Source: Desulfogranum marinum
Lineage (GTDB): Bacteria > Desulfobacterota > Desulfobulbia > Desulfobulbales > Desulfobulbaceae
Reading direction: 5' to 3'
DNA length: 64,000 bases
NCBI RefSeq assembly: GCF_016918565.1
Contig: NZ_JAFFQD010000017.1
Coordinates: 1-64,000 of the forward strand
The translations under genes and the position numbers were made by a program. The notes beneath the pieces are model-generated. The model worked only from the letters and a program-made list of their open reading frames with translations. It did no database searches and was not told where the DNA came from. Of this stretch, positions 1-8,823 are shown piece by piece; the stretch's first letter is position 1; every line of letters begins with the position of its first letter.

Positions 1-17
1 TCAGCAAAGCAAGGGGG

Positions 18-118
18 TAGGTCGGCACTACAAGCCTTTTTTGCATCCTGCTAACGCAACTTCAAGAGGTTACGCTTCAAAACAGGGCGAAAATAGTGAA
101 ATCGGAGGTCGAACTGCG
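18..118. repeat. dispersed repeat, copy 1
   Basis: Three blocks are shared in the same order with positions 21292-21364: TAGGTCGGCACTACAA, then TCCTGCTAACGCAAC, then ATC-GGAGGTC-GAA. The DNA between the blocks has diverged. Here the copy lies just downstream of the minus-strand gene ending at 151; the other copy lies in a gap between glycosyltransferase genes. Positions 1-150 hold no gene that I can see. The function is unknown; a REP-like or transposon-end sequence is possible. Confidence 0.5.
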
Positions 119-150
119 AAAGTCGGGCTAGAAGAGTGGCCGAACGTTAT

Positions 151-1110
151 CTATTGGTACGTTTCTAAAAGCTGATACAGCCGGTCCAGATAAAGCTCTT
201 TGTAGACAAGTTGATTGGAAGCTTCTATTTCATCGATCAGCAGAGGCAAAGTGTCTGCAATACTTATTCCATGGCGATTGATGCCGGCAGAGTTAGCCTT
301 GTCTACAATAAGGACGGCGTAGTAGTTGACGAGCAGTCTTGATCTCGAATCTCGTCGGAAAAGATAGGAGCGTCCTCCCATGGTATTGAGGAAAAATCCA
401 GCGTATTCATATGATTTGTCAAGGGGAGCCTTCAGTGGGAATAGATCACTGCTGCAATCTGCGACAGTTATCCAGTTATAGAGCACAAGCCCGATATCCT
501 CTATAACGTCTCTTTCTCTGTCTAGAATACTTTTAAGAAGCAGGATATTATCTTTGCCGATGATCCGAAAAAAATGAGCCATATTGGTGAGGAGGGTATA
601 CAGATCATCTGTTTCTCTGGCTACTGTGGGAGGATTATCGAGAAGTGAATCGACCAGATTAATAAAATGAGTTTGGAGTGACGTCTGCAGGTTAACCGCT
701 TCGATATATGGTTTGTTGTCCAGTGCGGAAAAAAAGCGGTGGAGCTTGGTTGCAAGGTCCTCGCATTGAGAAGCTTTTGTTGTTTGTTGATCGACAGGTA
801 GAGGTATGCTTTCTACTGCGCTGGATGCAGATGATTTCACAACGCTTGGTGGAGACTGTTGCGGTGAGTAATTTTTTTGAGCAGCCTGTTCTTTTATTTT
901 TTCGTCAACTGTTTGTTCCTGCGTGGGAGAAGGAGCAATGACTTGTGTGGCAGGTGGTTGCGGCTCGATTTTTTGATGCTGCCATGGCTTTTTTTCTCCA
1001 GAAAAAAGAAAAACCAGCATAATAGCGGCGAGAATAAACAATGCTATGCCGTATCGTGTGATGGAGTGTGTTTTTTTTCTTTTGATACGTTTCTTATCGG
1101 GGATGGACAT
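151..1110 (-). CDS. membrane-anchored protein of unknown function
   Basis: This 319-residue protein has a basic N-terminus (many Lys/Arg in residues 5-14) and one hydrophobic segment at about 19-37, so it is probably an inner-membrane anchor with a periplasmic body. A Pro/Gln/Ser-rich linker (about 45-110) leads to a mostly helical domain of about 200 residues with two cysteines (CEDL near 116 and a Cys in the VADCSSD stretch). I do not recognise the family. It stands alone, divergent from the pyrophosphatase gene. The TonB-like plan (anchor, proline-rich linker, C-terminal domain) is only an architectural resemblance; no TonB signature is visible. Confidence 0.7.
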   Translation of the reverse strand: MSIPDKKRIKRKKTHSITRYGIALFILAAIMLVFLFSGEKKPWQHQKIEPQPPATQVIAPSPTQEQTVDEKIKEQAAQKNYSPQQSPPSVVKSSASSAVESIPLPVDQQTTKASQCEDLATKLHRFFSALDNKPYIEAVNLQTSLQTHFINLVDSLLDNPPTVARETDDLYTLLTNMAHFFRIIGKDNILLLKSILDRERDVIEDIGLVLYNWITVADCSSDLFPLKAPLDKSYEYAGFFLNTMGGRSYLFRRDSRSRLLVNYYAVLIVDKANSAGINRHGISIADTLPLLIDEIEASNQLVYKELYLDRLYQLLETYQ

Positions 1111-1282
1111 TTTAATTAGGAAAGCTAGGTTGAAAGGCTGGAAGTTTGATATAACTTGTGCCTACTTTAGCAGATTGCAGGAAAATGTGGGTAATAAAAA
1201 TGATTTTCAGGTAAAAAGCAGACGTTTACTGTCTAAAATAACTAGTAAATATCTCTATCGAACTCAGGCCTGGTTTTTCTGC

Positions 1283-1309
1283 TTGACGCTTATAAGTGAA
1301 CGTTATAAT
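1283..1309 (+). promoter_or_regulatory. sigma70-type promoter for ppaC
   Basis: TTGACG at 1283-1288 and a perfect TATAAT at 1304-1309 are separated by 15 bp, shorter than the usual 17. Transcription from here would give a leader of roughly 90 nt before the ATG at 1408. The leader contains a small hairpin (CACAG-TTA-CTGTG) of unknown meaning. Confidence 0.45.
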
Positions 1310-1407
1310 ATCGATCAATTTTATTGTTTCAAGACTCCGTTTGGATCAGGAAACAAAGCGCACAGTTACTGTGTCATCTACTTAAGTCTCTTGGAGGAAA
1401 TTACGCT

Positions 1408-2328
1408 ATGTCTGTTTATGTTTTTGGTCACAAAAGTCCGGATACCGACTCCGTAACCGCTGCTATTGCCTATGCGGAACTGATGAAAGCAAAAGGCGAA
1501 GACTATATCCCGGTTATGCAGGGTGCGGCTAACCCTGAGACCGTGACAGTATTGGAGCGCTTTGGAGTGGCCATGCCGGAAGTGATGACCGACGCTGCCG
1601 GCAAACAAGTTGCTCTTGTTGACCACAGTGATTTGAATCAGGCTCCTGATAATCTTAGCGATGGTGAAGTCGTAGCCATTGTTGATCATCACAAAATTGG
1701 TGATGTTACCACCAATAGCCCGATTTTTTTCTGTAATATGCCTGTAGGTTGTACAGGAACTGTTTTAAAAATTCTGTATGATTTGGACGGAGTAACTATT
1801 GATCCTAAAGTTGCAGGGCTGATGTTGGCGGCAATTTTAAGTGATACTGTGAATTTTAAATCCCCAACCTGTACAGACGCAGATAAAAAAGCTGTTGCTG
1901 AACTGGCAACTATCGCTAGCGTAACCGACACTGATAGCCTGTTCATGGATATGCTGAAAGCAAAAAGTGCCGTAGCCGGCGTGCCTCCAATGGATCTGCT
2001 CAACCGTGATTACAAAGATTTTGACATGAACGGTAAAAAAGTTGGTGTTGGTCAGCTTGAATTGGCAACACTTGATCAGGTTGCAGATATGCGCGGTGAC
2101 CTGATGAAAGCTATGGAAGAGATGAAAGCTGATGGTCGTCACTCCATCCTGTTGATGCTGACCGACGTTGTAAAAGAGGGAACCGACCTGGTAGTACTTT
2201 CTGATGAACCTGAGCTTGTTGAAAAAGCATTTGATGCAAAACTTGTTGATAATACCGTGTGGATAGATGGTATGATGAGTCGTAAAAAGCAGACTGTACC
2301 TAATCTGCAGAAAGCTTTTGGTTGCTGA
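1408..2328 (+). CDS. ppaC: manganese-dependent inorganic pyrophosphatase (family II, DHH)
   Basis: This 306-residue soluble enzyme hydrolyses pyrophosphate to two phosphates and pulls biosynthetic reactions forward. Signatures of family II PPases are all present: GHKSPDTDS at 7-15 (H8, D12, D14 bind metal), D72, DHH at 93-95, the SDT aspartate at 146, and the C-terminal substrate-binding SRKKQ at 291-295. The length matches the short form without CBS/DRTGG regulatory domains. The ATG at 1408 was chosen because GGAGG sits 10 bp upstream; the reading frame stays open further 5', but that part shows no homology. The gene has its own promoter and a strong terminator, so it is probably monocistronic. 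Confidence 0.95.
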   Translation: MSVYVFGHKSPDTDSVTAAIAYAELMKAKGEDYIPVMQGAANPETVTVLERFGVAMPEVMTDAAGKQVALVDHSDLNQAPDNLSDGEVVAIVDHHKIGDVTTNSPIFFCNMPVGCTGTVLKILYDLDGVTIDPKVAGLMLAAILSDTVNFKSPTCTDADKKAVAELATIASVTDTDSLFMDMLKAKSAVAGVPPMDLLNRDYKDFDMNGKKVGVGQLELATLDQVADMRGDLMKAMEEMKADGRHSILLMLTDVVKEGTDLVVLSDEPELVEKAFDAKLVDNTVWIDGMMSRKKQTVPNLQKAFGC

Positions 2329-2353
2329 TTTATTGATTGAGTTGGTGTAGTCA

Positions 2354-2390
2354 AGGGCATATCCTTTCCAGGATATGCCCTTTTTTTTTT
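2354..2390 (+). terminator. rho-independent terminator of ppaC
   Basis: A perfect 12-bp stem (AGGGCATATCCT at 2354-2365 with AGGATATGCCCT at 2370-2381) closes a TTCC loop and runs into a T tract through 2390. It lies 25 bp after the ppaC stop. There is no T run on the other strand, so it acts in the plus direction only. Confidence 0.92.
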
Positions 2391-2411
2391 GAGGGGGCGA
2401 GCGGGTAGACC

Positions 2412-3557
2412 TTATCGTATTCCTGCGGCACGAATGCGTTGTACTGTTTGTGGGTCGTCCTCCACTTTTGATGAGAGGGCAATAAAGCGGTTGTTGTAGG
2501 TTGCCCCTTGATAACTTTTGTTATGGTTGAGTTGTTGCTGTAACTGTTTTTGCTGCCCTTCCAGTTTTTGCTTGAGTCTTTGTAAGCCAAGCAAGCGGTT
2601 TTCATGCCGCTTTGTTCCAGAGTCTACCTGTTTACTTTGCTCTATTTTTTGGGTAACCAGTTGGAGTTGTCTCTTTATCTGTTTGAGTTCTATTCTAATC
2701 TTGGCATGCTTTTGCCACTTTCGAGATTCGTTCCATTTAATTTCAAGCGTTCCCTGGTATTTCCCTCTGGTTGTTGTCTGGCAGATGAGGGCATTATTCA
2801 CGAGGTATGGAGGGGAGTTACCCCTGCTGACGTTCCCGGATTGAAAAATAATATTAATAGCATCGAATTTTTTGGCTATTTTCTCGTTTTCTTGTGAGGG
2901 AAGATTAGAGAGGAGAAGGATCATATCAGCATGCGAGCTGAGTTGGGTAATGAGCTTTGGCAGAATTGTTTCCCAAGACAGGAGTGAGAACTGTTCACTC
3001 GGCAGGTGGGAGAGAGGCCGGCCGGTAAGACCGATGATCGCGACATGGAAATCATGATCAATCATTTTGAACGTAAAGGGTTGAAAGATTGGCTTGTCCG
3101 CACCTGCAGCAGCGAGATTTGCTGAGAGAAAGTGAAAAGAATATTTTTCTTCTAATTTTTTTAAAAAAGAAGAACCGGCGACTAGGTCATTGCTACCTAC
3201 TGCGGCGACAACATTTTGGCCGGCGATAAAAGTTTGCGCAATGATGGTAGCTTTTGCTTGGTCTGTGGAGGAAACTGTCTGACCAGAGCGTCGTGGTTTA
3301 AAAAGAAGGTTACCACTGTCAAGCACTAGTGGGGCATTGGTTGTGCGCGATAACCGGTTAATAAGAGTGATACGTTTGGGCAGACCGCCCAGTTTAGCGC
3401 TCCCTCAACCACTTCCACATGGCTTGAGTTCTCCCTGTATATCATTTGAATAAAAGAACAGGAGCGGGGGGATTTCTTGTCCGCGAACCGGGAGGATAAG
3501 GAGAAGCTGTAAACAGAGTACGGTGAAAAGGTGTTTCGCTGGAAGTGTTTTGGTCAT
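2412..3557 (-). CDS. UshA-like metallophosphatase-fold selenoprotein (UGA at codon 51)
   Basis: Read through one in-frame TGA (3405-3407) this gives a 381-residue exported protein. Residues 1-26 form a signal peptide (MTKTLPAKHLF, hydrophobic run, VRGQ). The fold follows 5'-nucleotidase/UshA: FFYSND at 35-40, LDSGN, VGSNDL and AIIGLTGRP correspond to UshA's HTND, SGGD, GNHE and AVIGLT blocks. Several metal-binding histidines are missing, so ordinary nucleotidase activity is doubtful. The residues around the TGA read PCGSG-U-GSAKLGGLPKR; many UshA-like relatives have a cysteine near here before LGGL. No frame change occurs across the TGA, and a SECIS-like hairpin follows it. The C-terminal third (about 255-345) is a charged Gln/Lys-rich coiled coil in place of the nucleotidase C-domain. 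The start at 3557 was chosen for the signal peptide; no clear ribosome-binding site is seen. Confidence 0.8.
3378..3407 (-). promoter_or_regulatory. bacterial SECIS-like element of the UshA-like gene
   Basis: Directly after the UGA (3407-3405), with 14 nt between, comes GGGC-GGUCU-GCCC (3390-3378). The GGUCU apical loop occupies nt 19-23 after the UGA, the same spacing as in E. coli fdhF, whose minimal helix is GC-AGGUCU-GC. This supports SelB-directed selenocysteine insertion rather than termination. Confidence 0.75.
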
Positions 3558-3861
3558 TGTTAGTATAAAATGGGTAATTATCGTATCGTTGAATAGAGAC
3601 GCTGTTTTTGATGAGCGAGGGCTGTACCAAGCAGGTATCGAGTATGACAATGGATGGAGTAAGGGAATATGGGAGCAACGCAAAGGGTTCTCAATTTTAT
3701 CTGGGCCTCACGTCATGAGAGAGTGAAAGACCTGCACAATAGGGTGGCCATATATGTTAATGACAGCTTCTAAATCGGATTTCTTCACAACTTGTCTCAG
3801 CGTTGACCACGTGATACTGTATGTATTAAAGTATATTAACGCATACATAACTATTCTGCTT
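3558..3861. other. divergent intergenic region, no gene recognised
   Basis: About 300 bp separate the minus-strand UshA-like gene from the plus-strand cyclase. The short frames in it carry no recognisable protein. TTGACC at 3803 is a possible -35 element for the cyclase gene, but no convincing -10 follows at 16-18 bp. Confidence 0.4.
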
Positions 3862-5406
3862 ATGAAAATGATTATTCTGCTGGTGGTCAAAGATTCTGCG
3901 AGTGTCGCGAGGCTACGCTCGGCACTTGACGAATACACTGTTTTGTTCTGTACCGGCAAAAAAGAAGCCGTGCAAATGTGTCAAGAGCATGAGGTCGCCA
4001 TAGTGCTGGTGGAGGATTCAACCCGCATCAATGGCTACGAAACCTTTGTCACGCTGCGGGAACAATTTCCGGTTCTCTCGGGAGTTTTGTTAACTTCCTC
4101 TGTCGAAAATGATCTGCTTGTTGCCTCCTTTTCGGCGGGTTTTTCAGGTATCCTTAAAATGCCTGTTCAAGCTGAACATCTGCGCACCATGGTTAAGCAG
4201 TCTATTGAACGTAAAAAACTAGATGATGAGAATGTCCGTCTAAGAACCTTGCTGCCTCTTTACAGCCTTGGCGAACAGTTCCTTTCTTCAACCACGGAAA
4301 AGGAGGTTTTGGAAGGCCTTCTTGAGAGTGTTGCCGAGTTGACCGGTTCTTCGCATATGTCAATTCTTCTTTATGATGAAAAACAGGCAAGCCTGCATAT
4401 TGCAGCATCCAGAGGGATGGACAAGAGATTGGCAAACTCGGTTCGAATAGCCAAAGGTGAACACATTGCGGGGTGGGTTTTTAAGCACGGGAAGCCTGTT
4501 ATTCTTAATAAAGAAGACCAGGAAACAACAATTTTTTCGCCGTTTTTAAAAAGGGCTGAGATCGTCTCTGCAATATCCTGCCCTCTTATCATAAGGGACA
4601 ACATTATAGGGGTGTTGAACATCAGCCAGACTGGAACAGATGAGCGTTTTTCAGAGGCAGATAAAGAAGTGATCAGTATTGTTTGCGGCCAGGCCGCCAT
4701 GGCTCTGGAAAATGTGCGTGCACTCCGGCAGGTTGAAGAAGTTACCCGCACCAGAACCCTGCTTGAGCAGTATATGGCACCGGAAGTGGCCCAACTCCTG
4801 CTGGTAAGAGAAACGGAACTGATGGAGCTTGGTGACATCCGGAAAGTAACTATTCTTTTTGCCGATATCCGAAATTTTACGGCCTTGGTTCAACAGCTGG
4901 AATTAGATAGGCTTCGAGCTTTTCTCAATGATTTTTTTAATATTTTTACAGATACTATCTTTCAGCAGCAGGGAACTGTCGACAAGTTCATGGGCGACGC
5001 GGTCCTGGCTATGTTTGGTGCCCCAATTGCCAATCAAAATGCTACTTTTGCTGCGGTAAACGCAGCACTTATGATCAAACAAAAATTTGAGAAAATTCAT
5101 CGGCAGTGGCGGGCGAAAAGTGATGTGTTTCGTAACATAGATTTGGGGATCGGGATTACGAGCGGTAACGTTTTTTTAGGGAATGTCGGTTCCTCAAGGC
5201 GCTTTGACTACACTGTTATCGGTAATGAAGTGAATATCGCACAACGATTGGCAGCGGAGTCAAGCCACTGTCGGATATATTTAACAGAGTCTGTGCGCAA
5301 CGATGTACATCACCTTTTTCATATGGAAAGGTGGGGTGAAATGAAGCTCAGGGGCATTGAAGAACCCATGGTGGTTTATACCATTCCTGCGATGGAAAAA
5401 TTGTAG
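3862..5406 (+). CDS. GAF-domain class III adenylate/guanylate cyclase
   Basis: This 514-residue cytoplasmic signalling enzyme has three parts. Residues 1-115 look like a degenerate response-regulator receiver domain, residues 130-300 are a GAF sensor (SSHMSILLYDE, AGWVFKHGKPV, CPLIIRDNIIGVLNI), and residues 320-510 are a class III cyclase catalytic domain. In the latter, FADIRNFTAL supplies the first metal aspartate, DKFMGDAVLAMFGAP the second, and YTVIGNEVNIAQRL the late motif with an Asn/Arg pair; the product is probably cAMP. The start is uncertain: ATG 3862 or 3868 begins the receiver-like fold, and an earlier ATG at 3754 has a weak GGGTGG upstream. Two proteins in the window carry cyclic-nucleotide-binding domains (23782-26025 and 49465-49956) and could be readers, though they are not neighbours. 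Confidence 0.88.
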   Translation: MKMIILLVVKDSASVARLRSALDEYTVLFCTGKKEAVQMCQEHEVAIVLVEDSTRINGYETFVTLREQFPVLSGVLLTSSVENDLLVASFSAGFSGILKMPVQAEHLRTMVKQSIERKKLDDENVRLRTLLPLYSLGEQFLSSTTEKEVLEGLLESVAELTGSSHMSILLYDEKQASLHIAASRGMDKRLANSVRIAKGEHIAGWVFKHGKPVILNKEDQETTIFSPFLKRAEIVSAISCPLIIRDNIIGVLNISQTGTDERFSEADKEVISIVCGQAAMALENVRALRQVEEVTRTRTLLEQYMAPEVAQLLLVRETELMELGDIRKVTILFADIRNFTALVQQLELDRLRAFLNDFFNIFTDTIFQQQGTVDKFMGDAVLAMFGAPIANQNATFAAVNAALMIKQKFEKIHRQWRAKSDVFRNIDLGIGITSGNVFLGNVGSSRRFDYTVIGNEVNIAQRLAAESSHCRIYLTESVRNDVHHLFHMERWGEMKLRGIEEPMVVYTIPAMEKL

Positions 5407-5524
5407 CTCCTGTTCGTCCATAAATGGCTTTTACGGACTGTAACGAAATAAATGTATCAATATTGCGTCGAATTTCTGTTTATTTTTAAGGCGTGAAAAG
5501 GGGCATAGCCTGCCTATGTGGTTT

Positions 5525-5968
5525 TTATTTATTTATTGCCGAGCAGGCTCGCGACCACCAGGATCCTCTTTGCTCCTGTTCTTTCATGATTGAGGTTTTA
5601 AGTTTCTGCATTTTTTTTCCTTCCATGTTTTCTATAAATTCTATGCCGAGTTTGAAGGCACTTATTTCCTGTTGGCGAAAAATATCCATCCATACAGGGC
5701 GGGCGATGATCGAGTAGTCGATGAGATCAGGCGGGAGGTTGATGGTCAGCTCAAGTAAGTGGGAAGCATGGTCCTGAACGGTATGGAAAATGTGATATCG
5801 ATCCTTGATGATCTGGGTCATAAGCAGGCAGGCGCCATGGGAAGATATATCTATAATACGGCTGGAAAAAGGGCCAGCAAGTACTGTGCCGTCCTTGCTG
5901 TTTATGGCATTAACTGTTACTGGCAGGTAATCCGGATTCCTGACTGATTTTCGTAGTTCGATAACCAT
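5525..5968 (-). CDS. PilZ-domain protein
   Basis: This protein of about 147 residues has a PilZ-like core: ELRKSVR near the N-terminus supplies the basic Arg-x3-Arg c-di-GMP-binding element and DISSHGACL matches the DxSxxG motif. It probably binds c-di-GMP and acts by protein contact. The start is uncertain: ATG 5968 (GGGATA upstream) puts the basic motif right at the N-terminus, as in many single-domain PilZ proteins; ATG 6040 and GTG 6112 would add 24-48 residues with no recognisable fold. It is convergent with the cyclase gene; the 118 bp between them holds only weak hairpins. Confidence 0.68.
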   Translation of the reverse strand: MVIELRKSVRNPDYLPVTVNAINSKDGTVLAGPFSSRIIDISSHGACLLMTQIIKDRYHIFHTVQDHASHLLELTINLPPDLIDYSIIARPVWMDIFRQQEISAFKLGIEFIENMEGKKMQKLKTSIMKEQEQRGSWWSRACSAINK

Positions 5969-6157
5969 GTTATATCCCGAAAAGGACTTGCCCGGGTTTC
6001 TTGTGAGAAATTCGGGCTGATTTTTCTCCCATTTTATCATGGAAAGTGACGGCGCGGAATAAAAAAGGAATGTCCGCGGCAGTAGGGCAGAAGACACAAA
6101 AAAGGGGTTCACCGGCTGATCCGTATGTTGTGCTACATTCTTCAGCCGGAAAACGAT

Positions 6158-6907
6158 TTAATTTGATATGTCGTTGAGGTCGTTGCTGTCAATATAAGCG
6201 TAGGCACTGTGTTTGTGGATCGATTCAAAACTTTCCACACCCACTGAAAACCATTCTATACCTGGAAGGTGACGTGTTTTGAGAGCCACCATTCTGGCGA
6301 CATCCTCAACAAACATAGGATTATCATAGGCCATCTCGGTTACGTATTTTTCGTCGGGTCGTTTAAGCAATGAATAAAGTTGACAGGAACCACTCTCTTC
6401 GACCAACTGTATAAGGTCTTCCAGCCATAGGAATCCTGTGGGCTGAACCGTTAGAGTTACTTCCGCCCTTTGGTTATGAGCGCCTGCCTTGCTGATTTCC
6501 TTTGAACATGGACAGAGGGTCGTAACCGGAACCGATACCCGGATGAGAGGAGATGATCTTTTGGTCGAGGTACCTCTAAGGGTGCACTGATACTCCATTA
6601 AGCTTGATGTGGCCGAAACCGGCGCGGTTTTATTGATAAAATAGGGGAAGGTCATTGCCAGCTGTGCTTCTTTTGCCTGGAGTTGTTCACGAACGGTGAG
6701 CAGGAGATCGGGTAGAACACCAACATGAATATCTTCAGCATACTCGGCCAGGAGCGGCATCATAACCTCAATACACGATTGTGATCGTTCATGAGGAAGA
6801 AGTGCATCAAGGTCAATGGTGGCCACAGTTTGCTGGATGGTTCCTCTTTTCGTTTTAATGGAAATAGGACGAGTCAAATTGTGGATGCCGACAGTTTGTA
6901 GGGTCAT
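6158..6907 (-). CDS. folE2: GTP cyclohydrolase IB (FolE2)
   Basis: This 249-residue enzyme converts GTP to 7,8-dihydroneopterin triphosphate, the first step of folate synthesis (and shared with queuosine synthesis). The family signature is clear: TTLCPCSKEIS at 130-139, with the conserved Cys in CPC, followed by GAHNQR (142-147) and the MAYDNPMFVEDVAR block near the C-terminus. Members of this family use Mn or other metals rather than obligate zinc. ATG 6907 begins the conserved N-terminus (TVGIHNLTRPI); the frame extends further upstream without homology. It lies divergent from the S4-domain gene. Confidence 0.93.
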   Translation of the reverse strand: MTLQTVGIHNLTRPISIKTKRGTIQQTVATIDLDALLPHERSQSCIEVMMPLLAEYAEDIHVGVLPDLLLTVREQLQAKEAQLAMTFPYFINKTAPVSATSSLMEYQCTLRGTSTKRSSPLIRVSVPVTTLCPCSKEISKAGAHNQRAEVTLTVQPTGFLWLEDLIQLVEESGSCQLYSLLKRPDEKYVTEMAYDNPMFVEDVARMVALKTRHLPGIEWFSVGVESFESIHKHSAYAYIDSNDLNDISN

Positions 6908-7176
6908 GCGGATTAGTATAACTGAAAGTGTATGTGCAAAGAAGTAAGAAAAAAGGTCGTTTTTTGTTGGCAAGAGGGATCAATACTTCATGCACATACA
7001 GTATTTTTCCAACTCGAGCAATATTCATAATCGAGAATGAGTATTTTTTTGGAGAGGGCTGGGGTGATTGGGATGTGAAGAGGTGCTCCTGATAATATCA
7101 GTTCTTTATTTGATGGATATCGGAAAGTATGCTAATAATAAACATTTTAATTTTTAAATAATGGATTTGTACTGCT

Positions 7177-7557
7177 GTGGAGAAAGTCCGGATAGACAAG
7201 TGGCTATGGGCAGCCCGTTTTTTTAAAACAAGATCCTTGGCTGCTAAAGCAGTCAGTGGAGGGCATGTACATCTGAATGGCCAGCGGGTTAAACCGTCGC
7301 GGACCGTGTTGGAAGGTGATGCTCTCGAGATTCGTAAAGGCGCATTGACCTTTACGATAACGATTTTAGGTCTGCATGATCGTCGCGGACCAGCAAGCGT
7401 TGCTCGCCTGCTCTACGAGGAAAGTCAGGAGTCGATAGCCAAAAGAGAACAGGTTAAGGAAGAACGGCGACTTATAACCGCTCCGGCGGGGAAGCCGGAC
7501 CGTCGACCTGATAAAAGAGATCGTAGAAAAATCCGTCAATTTTTGAAAAAACAATAA
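7177..7557 (+). CDS. hslR: S4 RNA-binding protein, Hsp15/HslR type
   Basis: The 126-residue product starts with an S4 domain (VRIDKWLWAARFFKTRSLAAKAVSGGHVHLNG at about 4-35) typical of ribosome-associated Hsp15, which binds nontranslating 50S subunits carrying nascent chains. A strongly basic tail follows (ERRLITA, PDRRPDKRDRRKIRQFLKKQ). GTG at 7177 is the only start that keeps the S4 domain intact; no strong Shine-Dalgarno sequence precedes it. The purine genes begin 63 bp downstream on the same strand, so co-transcription is possible. Confidence 0.85.
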   Translation: MEKVRIDKWLWAARFFKTRSLAAKAVSGGHVHLNGQRVKPSRTVLEGDALEIRKGALTFTITILGLHDRRGPASVARLLYEESQESIAKREQVKEERRLITAPAGKPDRRPDKRDRRKIRQFLKKQ

Positions 7558-7620
7558 CCATTCTTCAGCCAGCGCTGATGGCGGGGATTGCATCGATAAT
7601 ATTGTTGTAGGAGAAGATAT

Positions 7621-8244
7621 ATGCAAAACGGTAAGCGAGCACTTATCAGCTTAACCGATAAAAGTGGGATTGAAGAATTTGCGCAGGCACTGGTTGCTCT
7701 CGGTGTTGAAATTCTTTCCACAGGAGGGACAGCAACTAAAATGCGTGAAAGTGGCATTTTGGTGACAGATGTATCCGAATTTACAGGCTTTCCTGAGATG
7801 CTTGATGGGCGAGTCAAAACGCTTCACCCAATGGTTCATGGTGGTATTTTACACCAGCGTAGTAACGCTGAGCATCGCCAACAGTGCGCTGAACACGGTA
7901 TTCGCTCCATCGATATTGTCGCTGTCAATCTGTACGCTTTTGAAAAAACAATCGCAGGTAAGGATTGCAGTTTTGTGGATGCGATAGAGAATATCGATAT
8001 CGGGGGACCGACCCTGCTGAGGGCTGCTGCGAAAAATTTTAATGATGTAACTGTGATCGTAGACCCGGCTGACTATTCGCTTGTCCTCTCAGAATTGCAA
8101 GAGTATGGCGATACAAAACTTTCCACTCGTTTTTACCTTGCAGGAAAGGTCTTTGCGTTAACCACAGCTTATGATAAAGCTATTGCTGAATGGATGAGCA
8201 GTGTTGACCCTGCTTCTGAAGCGTTTTTTACAGGAGAAAAATAA
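7621..8244 (+). CDS. purH: stand-alone IMP cyclohydrolase (PurH N-terminal domain only)
   Basis: This 207-residue protein covers only the MGS-like IMP cyclohydrolase half of PurH, which closes FAICAR to IMP. Visible motifs are [45 protein letters not shown] and [17 protein letters not shown]. The AICAR transformylase domain (about 310 residues in bifunctional PurH) is absent, and the frame ends cleanly next to purN. The missing step must be encoded elsewhere or done by a PurP-type enzyme. AGGAGA precedes the ATG. The stop overlaps the next start (TAATG), so the two genes are translationally coupled. Confidence 0.92.
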   Translation: MQNGKRALISLTDKSGIEEFAQALVALGVEILSTGGTATKMRESGILVTDVSEFTGFPEMLDGRVKTLHPMVHGGILHQRSNAEHRQQCAEHGIRSIDIVAVNLYAFEKTIAGKDCSFVDAIENIDIGGPTLLRAAAKNFNDVTVIVDPADYSLVLSELQEYGDTKLSTRFYLAGKVFALTTAYDKAIAEWMSSVDPASEAFFTGEK

Positions 8245-8819
8245 TGCAAAAGATGGCAGTATTGCTGTCTGGGAGTGGGCGGACATTGGATAATTTCCAT
8301 CAGCAGATTGAAAAAGGAGTATTGCAGGCTGATATTCAGGTGGTGGTGTCTAATGTCCCTTCTGTGCTTGGCTTGGAAAAAGCAGAAAAATATGGCTATC
8401 CTGCCTTCTATGCACAAGATAATACGGCTATAAATGCTATATTAAAAGATTACGATATCGATCTTATTGTTTTAGCAGGTTACTTGAAATTGTATGTCCC
8501 ACCTCAGGGGCTGGAAAGGGCGGTGCTGAATATTCATCCTGCACTTATTCCGTCATTTTGCGGTAAGGGGTACTATGGGCATTACGTGCATGAAGCTGTT
8601 AAGGCAAAAGGATGTACTGTAAGTGGCTGTACCGTGCATTTTGCCGACGAGGAGTATGACCAGGGCCCAATTGTATTGCAGCGCTGCGTTTCCCTTGAGT
8701 ATGAAGATACTCCCGACGACATAGCTGCCAGGGTTTTTGAGGTGGAATGTGAGGCCTTCCCGGCCGCAATTAATTTGGTTGATAGCAAAGGAATCGACTA
8801 TTTCTGGAACAGGGTGTAG
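8244..8819 (+). CDS. purN: phosphoribosylglycinamide formyltransferase
   Basis: This 191-residue enzyme transfers a formyl group from 10-formyl-THF to GAR in purine synthesis. The catalytic trio is visible: N96 and H98 in LNIHPALIPSF and D139 in EEYDQGPIV. The N-terminal AVLLSGSGRTLDNF loop binds phosphate. The segment CGKGYYGHYVHEAVK replaces the usual PGLDTHERAL region, placing it in the PurN subgroup with the GKGxYG sequence. It starts inside the stop of the IMP cyclohydrolase gene and ends 4 bp before pyrR. Confidence 0.92.
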   Translation: MQKMAVLLSGSGRTLDNFHQQIEKGVLQADIQVVVSNVPSVLGLEKAEKYGYPAFYAQDNTAINAILKDYDIDLIVLAGYLKLYVPPQGLERAVLNIHPALIPSFCGKGYYGHYVHEAVKAKGCTVSGCTVHFADEEYDQGPIVLQRCVSLEYEDTPDDIAARVFEVECEAFPAAINLVDSKGIDYFWNRV

Positions 8820-8823
8820 GGGT

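Noticed and set aside
2412-3326. A separate 304-residue gene starting at 3326
   Set aside because: The frame continues upstream without shift to a TGA followed by a SECIS-like hairpin, and the missing N-terminus with signal peptide lies beyond it.
6001-6020. A MITE end near the PilZ start (GTGAGAAATTCGGGCTGA)
   Set aside because: It resembles the terminal repeat, but no partner end lies within 300 bp and its orientation would put the element in the PilZ gene. Probably chance or a very decayed end.
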